Source: Protonemura montana
Taxonomy: Eukaryota; Arthropoda; Insecta; Plecoptera; Nemouridae
Assembly: GCA_947568835.1 (NCBI GenBank)
Contig: OX387607.1
Location: 12,229,701-12,293,700 of the forward strand
Length of the DNA stretch: 64,000 nt
Reading direction: 5' to 3'
Part shown: positions 1 to 14,500 of the stretch, piece by piece
Numbering within the stretch: the first letter of the stretch is position 1
How the letters are laid out: the number at the start of each line of letters is the position of its first letter
The notes under the pieces: model-generated
Told to the model about the DNA's origin: nothing
The model's input: the letters and a program-made list of their open reading frames with translations, nothing else
Databases searched by the model: none
Made by a program: the position numbers and the translations under genes

Positions 1-3000
1 CCCTCCTACCACTCGGTGAAGGTTCCGAGCCGTTGCCAACCCAGAAGTACGCGTCGGGTCCTGCGCCATCGTAGTGGAGGTTTGGGATGTAGATGGTGCG
101 CGCGTCGAGGATGCTGCAAGAAATTCACGTTACAACGGCGCAGACAAATCTACACTCACTAGGCCCACCGCGAGACTTGAGAGGTGAATTCCATCGTAGA
201 CAGAGATTTCACGGAAAGTTTACATATTTCTCTTTCTAAGGGTGGAATGGAATCAGAACATATTACATATATTTACAGCAATTTAATTAATACCTAGTTC
301 AGTTACACTGGTCAGGGACGCTGGCTAGGTTTCTCGTCAGAATTTAAGACCCACATTTATGTTGTAAAAACAATTAACTTGGTCAAGTAAGATCTTTGAT
401 CGAGAGAGAGGTTTTATTCTTCTGATAACTGATCTGCTGTGCCATGCTGCCTAGTGATCATCAAATGTTTTAAGCTGTATGGGCTTATACGGGGAAAAAA
501 TTGCAATTAAACCCTCGTCAAAATAATTAGAACTATCACATTGGAATCATTTTTAAACAAAATACGTTGCAAATTATGTGCTCTTTCTTATGGCACAAAT
601 GGCTCTTATGTCTTTGAGTGATTTTTACCTGAAGGAACGTTCACTGCATCTAGGCCAATTGCTAACTGTAGTTATGCGGTTTCATGTCTGAGCGACCTGA
701 TGAAGAGATATGGTTGCAGACTTTTTGCACAGAAAGTTCCGTAAAGATCCAAGATTTAAGATCCAAACCTGATGTTTCCGGAGCGCAGTCCGTGCGCAAG
801 TCGCTTGAACTCGGGCAGTACGCGTGCGCGGGGCACCTCGAGGTTCTGCGGCACGAACACCTCTCCGAAGTTGACAGTGAAGCGTCGACACCAAACGGAC
901 AGCCAACGGATGTCGCGCAGGCGCCGGGAAGGCGGCAGACGCAGGATTATGTCTTGCGCCTTGTGCGCGCGCAGTTTCGGCGGATCCCTGCGCATAACAA
1001 CAGTAATCATGACCTGGCCTAGCAGGAAGCCGCGGAGGGACCCGGTGCCGGCACGCTCCCGTAGAATAAATTCCTCTCAGTCCCGTGCTGTTGTCAACAC
1101 GTTCGGAATGCGCGCGCCGAAGCTGGAAAATACCGCGACGTGACGAGCGAAGTCTACACGGGAAATGAAGTTTTCCCGGAGAGCTTTGACAGCGTCGAAC
1201 AGACTGATCCGGGAGGCAACAAAGGAACCCCCTCCCCACCCTCCCCGGCGTAGTGGGAATCTGATAACGTACAACAGCACTGCATCGTGAGGAGAGGGAA
1301 AGCCCGCGCCGATGAAAGGGAAATGCTCCCCTCGCCCACGCCATCAAACCCCCTTCTATAGGGGAAGGGGATAATGGGGGAAGGGGGTAAACAGTTGACG
1401 AGCCGGTAATGACGTCACAACGAGTGGTGCCCGATTAGAGGATGCCGTGATCCTGCGGCCCATTAGAGTGCAGTGCTCTCTCGGTTTGAGTTAGACCAAC
1501 AGCAGGGGCCTAATCTCTGCGCTCTCAACCCCCCCCCTTCCCCCTATGATGGTGTTAGCTGGCGGGCCCTATGGACTCTCGCTTGCCGCGGCACAGAGAT
1601 TGTGATTCGATCAATCAATCAATCAGCTCCAGTCTCAGGGTTGCAGTGCGAGGAAATCAATCCACAACGTTGTGAATCCCCCCCCCCCCTCCCCCCTTCC
1701 TATCACCCTGACTTTGTGAGTCTTTGCTATTTCACACTGAAAGGAGATTTTACAAGGCTAGCGCTTTACGATCTGGTCGCTGGCTGGGGAGTGCATGGTC
1801 CAAATTCAAAACTCAGCATGATGTCAGCTTGTCTAGGTCTTCCTGTCCTGGCAGCTGATTTCATCCTGGAGGACTTGCGTTTCCCGACGAGGGGAATCGG
1901 GTAATACCAGTCGTCTATAAATAAAAGTTATTCGGATGATATCGACCAAGAATACGTAGCATCGACACAATCGTAAAGTGTGATTCACAACCTAGTAATG
2001 CTACGTCCGGCTAAAAGCCAATCTTGAATACTATAATTTTCATCTAAACCTCTGGGAATATATATTTTTTTTAATCTAAAAATCTTAAAAATGGCTTTTA
2101 AAACAATTTAAATTATCTTAATTTGAACGTGCTTACTTATTACGTCATTTCACAAGTGATGATTTGATAATGAACCACCGTTTACCAAACCTCAAAGAAG
2201 ATCTACAACTACGTGATTTGAGCCGAATGAAACAAAAAGCTACAAAACAGTTTTTTTATAGTTTGACTCACGTTTATTATCAGACGTGGGCCTTCTAAGA
2301 TGAAGATGCACCCACTTTCCTCCTGAGGTGAACTTGAGCTTGGTTAGTCTTTACTATAGGGCATCGTGTGTCCGTCCAGCCAGGGTAGGTGCAGCTCATG
2401 ACATCGCCAACATCGATTTGAGTCCTGACACGACCACGACTTAGTTCCTACCTAAGAATGCGCCCCCTTCCCTTGTAATTAGCTCATAGCTGGACGATAC
2501 GCTGCATCGACTCCTAAACGACTTCTCCATCACCCACCACGGGTCTGCTGTTGCACTCTTGGCGAGCACCTTAGGGAACGCAAACCTGGTACGAGACCTG
2601 GCTATACAACGATGGACTTCACGCTTTTGCCGACTCTATTTGCCTATCAAATACCCATCTCCATCTGAAGACATGAAAATCTTGCAGTATTCTTGGTTTC
2701 GTGGGTGGTTTCCACATAGGAGCTTTCCATTCTTTCTTTAAAAGCCTTAATTTATAGCTAAGAGTGTTGAATTTACACGGACTTATTTGTACTTTATGAA
2801 AGCGTGGATGCGGCGAACAACTATAATTTACACAACCCTGCACAAGAACCGATTTTAAATACTAGTAATAGTATTGTTAAAAATACCAGAAACAACGTAC
2901 AAATTTCTTCCACCTGAACACATCAAAGAATGATATGGTACACATACACATACCTTGACAGTTAAAGATTACAGCGGAACTCCCATTTTAAAGCAAAATA

Positions 3001-5519
3001 GGAGTTATAAAAGTCATTGCTGAGAAACGTCAATGAGCGAGCAAAACTCATTGGCGCCTAAATCTGTTTATCTCACAAGACCGACGCCACGGAAGAAGAC
3101 GTCTCAGATTACACTTGCCGCTTCATTTTCAGCTTAGCACCCCTTCCCCCCATCCTTGTGTAGGTAGCTAGGGGTAGCTAGGTACCTAGGGGTGACTGGG
3201 ATATTACCTGGCTAAGGCTTAGCGAGCACGGCAATTGCTACCTATTGAAAAAATCCACCGACAGAGCGCTCGAGACTCGATTCCCCCCAAAAGAAACAGA
3301 CTTAAAGTTCCTCACAAGGGATGGGAAAGTTCCCAAACGTTATTCCCTTGGCGGAAAACGAGCCAGATCGGACGCCGAGTCCCATCCCGAATCAAACACA
3401 GTTCCAATTTGCAGATTGCGCCAAACATCCGTCGTTCCACGGGGCTGTGTATGCACAAAGGGGGCTTTGATGGTGCGTATTCACCGCCCCGTTGAAAGCG
3501 ATCTCCTTGATTACGTGCCCCCCTCTTCCAGGATGCGTAATCCCTGTGGGGTAGGCAGTCGGCGGCGCGTGGCGGTAGCATCGGTTGTCTAGCGTACAGG
3601 GGCGGATGAGTTATTAAGGCTGGCTGTATTGAGGCAATCACTTTAATAACCACAGGACACCCAACCAACAGGCTGTACCGACGTGGTGTTGCTTAACTTT
3701 AATCGAAATTGAGTTGCTTTGCCTAAGAACAGCCTTTGACTTTTTGGTCATTGCAGACCGCGGAACATACAGGGCACGATATGACTGTAGTTTGATTTAG
3801 CCTTTTTATCTCGTTAAATTCCATGACTGTAGACATTTCATTTTGTCAGGCAAAAAGAAAAGACAAAATGTCTCAAATTATTGTTATTTGGATTGCAATG
3901 AATGCCTGTTAGTTAAGCTGCAAGATAATACAGTTATAAGACAAAATTCAATTCTTATGGAAGTTAAGGTCGTTCAAATCACACTGATCCTTAAAGAGTG
4001 ACCTCTATTTGAGATGTCGGACAAAGAGCTGACAACATTGGCGCGTGAAAGCGGCGACGAACTGGCGTCCCCCGTTCGACTCTAACCAAGCGTGCTCCGA
4101 ATCAGGACAAAACGGCAAGGTGGAAACAACAGAAGGACTTTTGTCAGTTGAAAGCCTCACTAATTGCGAGTTAGCACTAATCGAGTTGGCGTTGATTGAT
4201 GATGCGAACGCGTCGCCCCTCGCCTTGGCAAACGTCGATTATCAGACAACAATGCAGTCGTCACTTTCGCCTCCGAGTGTACCAAGTCCGCTGAACGCCT
4301 TCACCCCCTGGGCGAGGGGGTGCTCGATAATCTCCGACTAATGGATCTCGACACTCGCCGGCGAGCGATCGTAGCGGATCAAGCAGCGTCAAACGCCTGA
4401 GAGTGAAATCCACCCACAGGGACGGCGTTGTCAGGCACGAGTGTTTTCCAGGGTCATCCCTTTTCTCGATGGACAGAAGGGCAGGGACAGATAAGGGCAA
4501 ATTTGTAGCGAAATATTTGACGAAAACCCTAGAGTGGCCGTAGCTTAGAGAAAATAATGGGTTAGGTTATTCCTTTCTTTAAGTCCAGAATTTTTAAGTA
4601 GATTAACATGGGTTGAAGGTACAAAAGATTTTAACACTTTCTTAAATTAGTTTATTTTATAGGACTCATTCCGGGGTATTGAAGAAAAGAAACTAAATAG
4701 GCCCTAAAATTTAACGTTAATTTATCAGTCAGAGAATCGGAAAATGCCAGTTCTTTGATTAGTTTGTTCGGGACTTTGATCAAAAGCTTTTCTTCTGTTC
4801 GCCACACGTCCCGTTTTGCAGTTTTGCGACAGTTTTACTTAAAATCTCACATCTCGCATGAGTGTGTCGAAAGTACATTATTTGAAATCACATCTATAAG
4901 TTTCAATCGTTTAATTTTTTACTGCTAATCAAATCCACAACCTGTTTGTTGCCAATTCCACTTCTTATCAACCGCCAACTTTGGCGTGCGACTTTTGCTC
5001 CCGGCCCAAATTTCAGCCGAACCAAGCAACCTAACCCAACATTGACACGAACCAATGCCTCCTTTCTGCTCTTCCCGACTTTCATACCGCGCTCGCTGCG
5101 ATACTGTAAAACAAACTGAGCGCCCAATTTTGTGCCCGATCTCTTGCCGCTAACATCTGTCGATCAGGATAACTAACTAATTATAGAATTAATTTCCAGA
5201 CAATTTTTTTATCGACAAGTTTCGTGTAAGGAAGGAAATCAGTTTACAGTTCCATTTCCTTCGTTTAAGGACAGGAAAACCGCAATATAGGAGGCTAATG
5301 TGGTTCGCGCGATGATTTACGTCATCATGTATTATCAGGCATGGATTTAACTTATGCTGCTCATGCCTTTTTATTAAGAAATGCACAGCTATTTGCTACC
5401 AATGAAACAACTCCAGACAATTCGTTCAGGACATGACGATTGAAATGTTACAAAACAAGCTGAAACCACAGACCCTGAAACAATGCGGTTCTATGGTGAT
5501 TTCCCGTCAAATGTTAGTG

Positions 5520-5573
<54 letters not shown>

Positions 5574-8500
5574 ATCGAATCTGCAAAATTGTGACACGAG
5601 ATATTGAATTCTCGAAACATTGACAACGCTTCCAAATCTCTGACATATTTGCGTTTTTTTTTAGGTGTGCTCTAATCCTTGTACGGGTTTATCAAAACAA
5701 CATTTAAATTGGTTAAATTCCATGATTCCCTAGCGTTTCCGTAAGTTGTAGAAATTAAGGTTTGGTCAGATTACAAAAAAAAAGATATTGTGTGGGCTTC
5801 GTACCATCGCGAGCATTGAGGACAGCACGACTCTGTACATTTCCCTCACTCTTTCATCTCAATGTGATTTTAACCCAAAAGTCTCCATGCTAAACCACCA
5901 TTCCCTAAACTTTGCTTTACCTGCCCTTGAAGTCATCGGGATAGGGCACGAGGACGCCGTCGGGCGACGGTCGCGTCGTGTCGCCCACCCAGAAGTACGC
6001 GTCGGGTCCCGTGCCGTCGTACGAGAAGCGACGTATGAAGACGGTGTTCTCGTCGACGGCGTACGCCGTACCCGAGACCCCGTGCGCGAACCCCGAGAGG
6101 TTGCCGATAAAGCGGCCGTAGTAGGGACTCGGAGGGCGGGCGGCCAGCGCTGCAACAGAAGAACAGAAAGGTTGAGGGCGTCAGTGAAACAAGACGAATT
6201 GGTGACTTTCGACGCCATGTTAGTGTAGTCAGACTCAGAGCGATCTGTTGGTCCTGTTCTTGGTCTTGAACAAAGATATTCAATAAGTTTTTCCAAAATT
6301 CTTTCATTGCTGGCACCAAGATTTAGTACCAAGACTAAAATCAAAAGATGGATACTAGATTTGATTGCTTTGTCGTGAAAAAAGTCAATAATGAAGAACT
6401 ACAGTTGAATTAAAGGGAACGAGACAGACACAGCTACAACAAACTGCCGTCTAAAACCAAGAATCTTAGGCCTGGACAAGAGATTTTGGACATCGCGAAG
6501 TGCAACAGGCAGGAAGAGGGAGCTAACGTTTAATTTTGTCGCGCTTTTGGCCTCGTACGGCAATCCCCGTTCATATCTGGCTGGATTCATTTGATTTCTT
6601 CGCTGTGACGAATAAATGCCAAGTTTTCTGCATCTGAAATTCCCCTGAGAATAAGAAATGCAGACGATAATCATTGTGCAGAAAGACCCTCGTTTCTAGC
6701 GCACACAAAAGCGTCTTTCTGGTCGATATCATCTCTCGGCAGAACAGTACATCCACCCTGGCTGACAGCAATCCTCGAGGTGAGTGTTCGCGCTGTCGCC
6801 GCCAGACAGCGGGCTGTCACCTCGACTTCTTTACAGCCTTCTGAATCTTGCAAAACGCGCCCAGCGTGTTTTTTTTTCCCGTCCGTACCGTGCTCTGGGT
6901 GAAGGTGGGGAGATACGAGATTTAATTATCTGTTTCCTGGCCGGCTGGAGACGAGCGCGAAGACACAAAGCCGATGGGGAAACAAAGACACCGTGCCGTC
7001 TGGGGGCGGGAAGGGGGTAGGGGGTGGCAATTTGGCAAATGAGTCGACGGGGCGCCGCACGAGCTCTCTCTCGTCGCGGGGGGAAATCAATGAAAGCGAG
7101 CCGGCAGTTTCTTGAACACGCGTCGCGACACGGGACCTGCTCTAAAATAGGGAACCAGAGCTGCATTTTATTATTATGAACACTACTACCGTTTCAAAAA
7201 TGGATGTCCAAACGGGAACTCGAACCCCGATCTCTGCCTATCGTGGGTGTTGCTCTAACCCAGGTGTGCCTATTACTTTCTTATAACGCGTCAACAAGCA
7301 ACAACCGAGTAGACAATCGCACTCGCCGGTTCACGGTTCTGGAAAGTGTACCAGGACTAGGTCGGCGATCTCGATGGTCCCTGGCGGCGCTTAGGATTAC
7401 TGTGTGACATGCGTTAGGCGTCGAAAAGACAACACAATAACGTGCACCAAGTGGCAATTCTCACACGACCTGCTGGGTTCACCAGCCGCGAGGAAGTCGT
7501 GTGACGTCCTCGCTTAACCCCTTGTATCGCCTCCATCTTTTTTTCTGCAGGACCCAGGGAACGAAATCATATTTTTTATTCTTTCATTGGGGTTGGTAAA
7601 AAATGTTTCGGCAACTAAAAAAATCTCTTTAGTGCACATTTTCCGGTAAATCCATTCTAAAAAAAAGTTAATAAAAAAACTGGATACAACTAATAAAGGA
7701 GGGTTTTCAAAATGGTTCGCTCGAGTTTTTTTTTTTAAGTCAAGTTTAGAAGTGTTCACACATCGAAGAAATTTGGGATCCACAGCTGCTACGAAAACTC
7801 TGATTTTTTTTCTTTTGAAAAACACTAAAAAAATGCATTGAACAGGCTCTATTATAACGCGTGCAACTACAAGACAAAATAATATTTTTAATTGAAAAGC
7901 TTGAATCTGTTGCCAATAGTGTTGCCAATGAGTCGCATAGTTTTTGTTTCGTCGCGATCGGACAAGTGGTTTGGCCGATTAGTTGTATCCAGTAAACTTG
8001 AGTAAGAACCCATTACAACAGTCTGTGAATTTGTACACTATTTTCTGTTTCTGTGATTCATGTTTCGTTCGTAAACTTACTGGATGTTCTGGCTCCTATA
8101 GGCTTCCTGTTCTATTGGACAAATTAGGTCCAGATACCTCGGCATGGCGTCGTAACGACTTCCACTACAATCGCACTCTAAGGGAATCAATTGCTCCCCG
8201 TCCTACACGACGGTGTCCCGGGACTCGTCACTCATTCCCATCTCGGCGCTAACGAGGACCTGAAACCCCTTAAACCACGTCTCGTCACCGACTTTCCGAG
8301 CTGGGGCAGCTCGCCGACCACCGAGGGGACACCGTTATCGATGTGCCGGTGCCAATCTCTAGATGCCAGCGTCAAAGATGGGGTGTCGCCGTCGAGAGGG
8401 TGTCGACGCTCCCCTTGCACCGGGAAGGGCGATCTCCGATTTCAATTAATGGGTATTAAACGGCAGCAGACTTGAATGCTGAGAGGCGAGGCTGGGTTTT

Positions 8501-11500
8501 GCGGGGATGGATCGCTCGCCGCAAATGAGTGGACTCTTCTCGTATGTCAACTTGCAGTAATACCACGTGGCATCCCTTGACATTTATACTCGTAGGTTGA
8601 ACCGATCAAGCTGTGAGTTTCGTGGGACAACTGCTCCAGAATGTTTCGAGGGTCTTCTTGTGATCAAATTGCAATTGCACCGAAAGGAATATTAAACTAC
8701 ACCCACGGTAACATAAGAAAGCAGATTTTTACCGCACTTAATGGCATCCAAATGGCTACCAAATGGTAAATCTTCCATTGAATCTCATACGCTTGAGAAC
8801 ATTTTTTGTTTTCAAAGCTGACAACGAAAATAACAATTTTGAAATTTTTTAGTACCTATAGATGCATCCTTTTAGTAGCATTACACTATTCTGATGGTGC
8901 TGTGCTAACATAGATGTATATTTTGACAAGTTTCCATGATATCTGCCAAGTCCAAACCCTTTCTTAGCCCAAGTCATTAAAAAAAAACCGTTCATGCAAA
9001 GAGGTTTTCTTCATAAAAAGAGTAGCAGACTTTTGTAAACTCAGACATGTCAAGGATTTTGTGAGTAGCGTTGCATACTACAGCGCTCTATTCTGAAACC
9101 TCAAGTCATGAACAGATTTGAGATAATGGTACAGAAGTCGGCGTTATATCTTAAGAAAGTGCATATGCTTAAAAATATTTAACAGATACAATGTATGTAC
9201 AGGATTTAATCCTGAGCGGAGTTCGCTTTTTAGCGGTTAACAAAACTGGCGCACTGTCATAGAGAGTCCAGCACAGAGGTGACAGTGAGTGTCCGCTCCT
9301 TTGCTAGGAAACAAGCTACGATTCGCATGACGATCAAGGTTTCACACAGTGAGTCGTGGAGGGTTGAAAAGCAGTGTGGTGGAGGAAAGGGGGGGGGGGG
9401 CGATCAGAGAGATCGCTCTGGTGATTTATCGATCCCACAACCTCGTTCGGAAATCCCAGAGGATCACACGGTACCCTGTCTCCGTGAGATCGTGTTGATC
9501 CGTCCCTAGAGGAGCGCCATGCGATCTGCGCAGAGCACTCGGGAGTAGCAGTCTGGACCACTACTCACTAGCGTCGTGTCAACGAGGGATGGACAGGCTT
9601 TGCTGGCATAGCATGGGGATGGCACGGGAGATGTTTTGGGGGACACGTTTGAGAGGCTGTGCAGAGGTGGGAGGAAACAGGAATGCCTATCCATTCCCCA
9701 CAATAGACCATTTGCGATATTGAAAAGTCATTTAGTGGATATATTCGCTATCTTGATGGTATAAATTCAAGAGAAAGCCTCGTCAAGTAGTTCCAGAAAG
9801 CTCGTGAATATGAAACGACCGGTGTAGTACTGTTGACCGGAGAAAAGATGAATTTATTCCTGGTCACGAATTGCTGTAGTATCCATAAGCTCAAAACAAT
9901 CCCTCCAGAAAAGCCTATTTTCCATTTTCCTCAAAAATTCAATTCACTCTGTTATTGTTTTACAAATAAAAATACATAGTTCTATACCGATGGTGTTTAT
10001 GGCAGTATTTATGATCGTTCAACAGCAAATTACTGAAAAAAAATTCGGGAACCATGTTTGCACCGCCATTTTTACACAGGTTGATGGACGGCCGCTAAAG
10101 AAAGAACTTCGCTGGTTTCTTTCCAATTTGCTGCCACACCTCATTTTCTTTTCGTGATTTTGAAAAAAAGGACAATGTATCTGTGTTCTAAGCTAAAACT
10201 TTGTACGTTACTCTGGAGGGTCCATTCTTACCGTTCAATGTACAGTTATTTGAAGCCATATATTAAAATATGCCAGTAAATTTTAAAATCGCACTGCATT
10301 GTTCGGCCGCCATTTTGGTATTTTATTTTCCACTGAAAACTTCTCAAAACTCACCTCATCTTTAGTCCAGCCCATGAAAGAAGTCTAGACTAGTCTAGAC
10401 GAGTCTAGATGAACTTTTGATTATGATTTCATTGGTGGGATTTCAAAATACTCACTCTGCAACATAATTCTCAAGATTTAAAAAATACGAGGATATTCTT
10501 AAAATAGCTCGAAATACAAAACTTCTTGCACGACATAAGCTTTCGAGCCAAAGCAAAATAGCTGATGGTTATGAATTGTAGTGTTATTAAAAATATCAGT
10601 TGCCCTGCATGTTACCGCAAAACGACTGGCGATGCCTCTGGCAGGAAAGTATGTTCTATAGTTGAAATGAGTGTACTGCCTTCCGCAAGAAGTTGTCTAA
10701 CCCCTTAAGAGCTAGTTTTAATTTTGTCTTGGAGCTGGTGGAAATAAGTGCGAAAAGGTTTCTTCTCTCACGGTCTGGATCGTAATTTTTTCCATTTGTA
10801 CCATAAAAAGCAAAAGTATATGTAAATCTTCTTTGGTCACGCGTCCCAGAAATCTTTTCGGGAAAGCTACGAACCGAGGCGGTCGCAACCCTCATTTTAT
10901 TGTCACGCTACAACGCGCTGCCCGGCGACGGCGTCTACACCTCCCCCCGGAGAGCTTCTGCTTCCGGCTGCGAGGGGCTAAACAAATTCCCGCGCGTCCG
11001 GACTTCCGGCTTGCACGCTCTCCAGTTCGGCGCCTCACACCCCGACGGAGAGGGGAGGACGTCGACGGCAGGGGGACGACATCGTTGATATCAGCAATAC
11101 TGGGAACGTCGTCGAAGAGTCGACCGGGATCATCTCTCGTCGGCAATCGGATTTCGATATTTTCTCACCCAAATTTCCTCCAGTGTCAAAAATCGCTTCC
11201 AAGCTATATTACTGAAGGAATCAAATCCGGAAAACATTATTTGGATTCCTTATCCGAAGTTAATCTTAGCTATACTAACATTTTGCACTGGGATAGCTAT
11301 TTATGTTGCCAACTTTTAAAACAAAAAATACGAACAAGCATAGTTATATGGTAAATGGTTAAATGGCAGATTCAAAGTTTGGTAGCCATGGAGATGCTGT
11401 GATTTCAAGACAGAGCTTGTCAATTCTGCTCCCTTTTCTTACCACGAGTATATCAACGTGCAATCAGCGCTGATTATTACAGTTTTTTTAATTGAAATTC

Positions 11501-14500
11501 TTAATTTTGAAGTCACCGGAGACGTTAAGTTGGAAGAAAAATTATTTGTTTCCTCCAATTACATTCGCTTTTGGTCGCTTTTCCCCCATAATCTCCCTTC
11601 TCTCATTAGCTGAACTCAGTCGGATGCCTTTTAAATCGTTCTTTTGAACCTTCGTACAAGCATCGAGCACACGAGCAATATCACCGAGTTTACTCCGTTC
11701 CATCTCCAGAGTATCTGAGTCTCCGAGTCCTAGGAACGGAGGAGGGTGGCTCTCGCTGTCTTCATGGGCCCATCTCCTGCTAACGTCATCATCTCCCCGT
11801 TGCGGGGGCGATTAGAGAGAGACAACTGCACAATGGAAATCAAATCAAGTTCGTTAACGCCATAATGTGTGCCGTGCCAGTTCATATATAGCGAGGGCGG
11901 TGGGTTTCGGCATTCGGGGGGCCGTGGACGCTGACGCGATTGTTTTTTGAATAACGATCGTGGGGGACGTGTTTCAATTTGACTTTCATACGCTGGCGCC
12001 CCCTCCCTTCGGATAGTCGAATGAAAGGGGGATGGCGATGATGGTTATAGTATGCGGAATCCAGCGCTTCGGGGAGTGAGGGCGATAAGTACCCCGGCTA
12101 ATGAAATGCCCATCGTTTCCTAATGCTGGGATATAAAACGGAATAATATGGCTATATAGTGTAGCGATTCACGCGTAGTGTTTTTATAGTAATTGGGGCC
12201 CGTCGTTGCCGCGATATGACGCTTCCAATGCTTGGAAAACGGATGGGGCAGACGCGATGAGAGCTCAATTGGAATTGCAAAGCAGCAAAAGCCGGCCGTT
12301 TGTATATAGCTAGTACAAGTTACGAGCTAAATAGTTTACTTTTGGAAGAATAATTGTTAGATTGCGGTATATGCCGACCACGCTGCCTAAATGAAATATT
12401 TCGCCCAGAGGGTCAATTATTTTGAAAGCATTAACACTGGTTTTACAGCGTCTAATAGTGGTAAATCGAATGAGCCTAGAAGATGAGAAAATGATGAACC
12501 CAACTTAGCCTAGAAGAGATGAGAAAAACCCGGTGTAGGCAAGTAGCCTACTCCTATCGAAGAGCACCAAGGGCCATGTGGACAATTGGCTCAACATTCC
12601 TTACGAAGGATGGTACAAGTTGAGTGACTTGATTCCGCCTTGAATCCATGCTGTCGAGAGGTTGATAAGGAATGCAAGTAAAGTTTTTGTTTTCTATTTT
12701 ATTCCTCTAACATCTCTCCCGAACAGAACTATTCTTAAGAATAATGGTAACCCAGCAAGTACCTAACCAAGCGCAGTGTTGCTTAACTTCGGTGATCTCA
12801 CAAAATACCAATGTTTCCACCACGCCAAACCCTACGGTGGTCACCTACCCAATAGCTGACCCAGCGCAGTGTTGCTTAACTTGGGTGATCTCACGTAAAC
12901 CGGTGTTTCCAACATGCTGAATGAAACCTTCTGAATGAATTTTTTTCCATCCCATCTTCATGCGAAAATATCTCCAGAATGCGTTGCCCAGCCTGACCAA
13001 CAGAATTTGCACGGACGACGGCGTCCAGTGGCCGGGGGGAAGATGCATTCCGCAATTCGCGTGGCCGTGGGAACCACATCGCGTGCCAATGTTCCGTGAC
13101 GGTTGTTTACCCACCCGCCACTGGCGCTATCTCCGAGGGACTGGGCACAAATCTCAGCATTGGCTTTAAAGATTTGATCAGAGCCCTACTAATCAATCAA
13201 ATTATTTACCGATGTAAATGGTAGTTGCCACTTAGTAGAGTCATCGTCTTTTTGAGAATTAATTTTCTTCTCTTTTGCACGAATACTCAAACGGGAGAAT
13301 CGCTTGCGCTCAAATAATCTTGCTACAAACGACGGCCGCGCTATCGGCTGGGAGCTACCCTAACCACGTGTTGCCAGCTCGTTTGCAGTATTAGCGCTGC
13401 CAGCAAGGCTAATTACTTGTAGTTCAGTAATTGAACAAAATCTCCACTCTTACCGATTAATAAATAACAAGCTATTCGTGCTTCTTCAACCACTAGAGGA
13501 ATGCCGTGCTGTTAAAATGCTCTGATTCAATCTGCATCGATTTTCATTAAAACTCTCAATATTTTTACCTAATAAATATTCACACTCAGCCTTTTTCTGC
13601 TCTTTACGATGTGACGCAGATTATTTTTATTTATCCACCAATAATATTAACACTTATCCTGTAACGCACCTAAAATTATGTTAGAGAAGCCAAAAACTAT
13701 AAAATAGCATTTCTCTCGATAAGACGCTGCGAGTTGAGCTTACATTTTTTCCATCCGAAGACATTGCCAAATAAGGGGTGAGCTCTCCTCACAAGGGGTT
13801 AACCTGGCTCACTCATGAGGGTCACTTGAACACGTGATATTGGTAACTTGCACGTGCGGCCACCCTTTTTTACGAACCTCTACAAGTAAAAATAATAATG
13901 ACTTAAAATATCGATACATGAGTGTCTCGATACACTCACACCAATCGTTAAGTTAAGCATTACTGACAATTATTTCAGTGACAAAGAAGCTAGGCTGGAA
14001 GAATGTTCGACAGAACCGGCATACAGTATCCCAGTTCAGTTGCACATTTTTACAGTCTAGCTTCCTTGCCATCCTTCGCTAGTGGAAACACCAAAAAAAC
14101 CAAAAATTCTGCAGTTATTTTCCAGTTCTAGCCTTAGATGCTAATAATCTTCGCGAAATAACGACATGAAATGTCTTCACTCTAAAAAAGGCAGTCATTC
14201 CACCTAGAAGCAACAACCATAGTTTGTCAATATAGTCGGTTTTATCGAAGAAATTTTAAAATTGCCGCCGTGGCTTTTACTTAACCTAAAAACCCAATCA
14301 CCAGATCTTCACTTACACGTGCAAATCGCAAGGCTTCAAAAATACAAATACAACACATCCCGTGGCAAGCTGCAACGTCAACCCAACCGATCCAGACGCG
14401 AACTCTCGAACACCGAGACGCACTCCCAACGGCGCCCCTTCAAGCATAATAATACCCGATGGTATTGTCCCTCAACGAGCACCCCTCAGCGCTCCCGTGA

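Larger units (their letters stand above)
988..5920. other. Skeletor-like intron 2 (4.9 kb)
   Basis: It contains a fragment of the 5S-headed SINE (about 1005-1090), an ATCA microsatellite near 1608-1624, a C-rich run near 1680-1695 and a 51-base G run at 5522-5572. Several reading frames up to 221 codons in the GC-rich 680-1350 part are frame shadows of exon 3 and its flank. No other gene was recognised. Confidence 0.6.

Noticed and set aside
682-1347. 221-codon minus-strand open frame
   Set aside because: It overlaps Skeletor-like exon 3 in another frame; its length comes from GC-rich composition, and the DM13 frame is the one with conserved motifs.
5859-6344. 161-codon minus-strand open frame over Skeletor-like exon 2
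   Set aside because: Wrong frame of the same exon; the correct one gives YYGRFIGNLSGFAHGVSG and matching splice phases.
10833-11354. 173-codon plus-strand open frame in Skeletor-like intron 1
   Set aside because: Arg-rich in the GC-rich part and random-looking after it; frames are open on both strands, as expected from composition.
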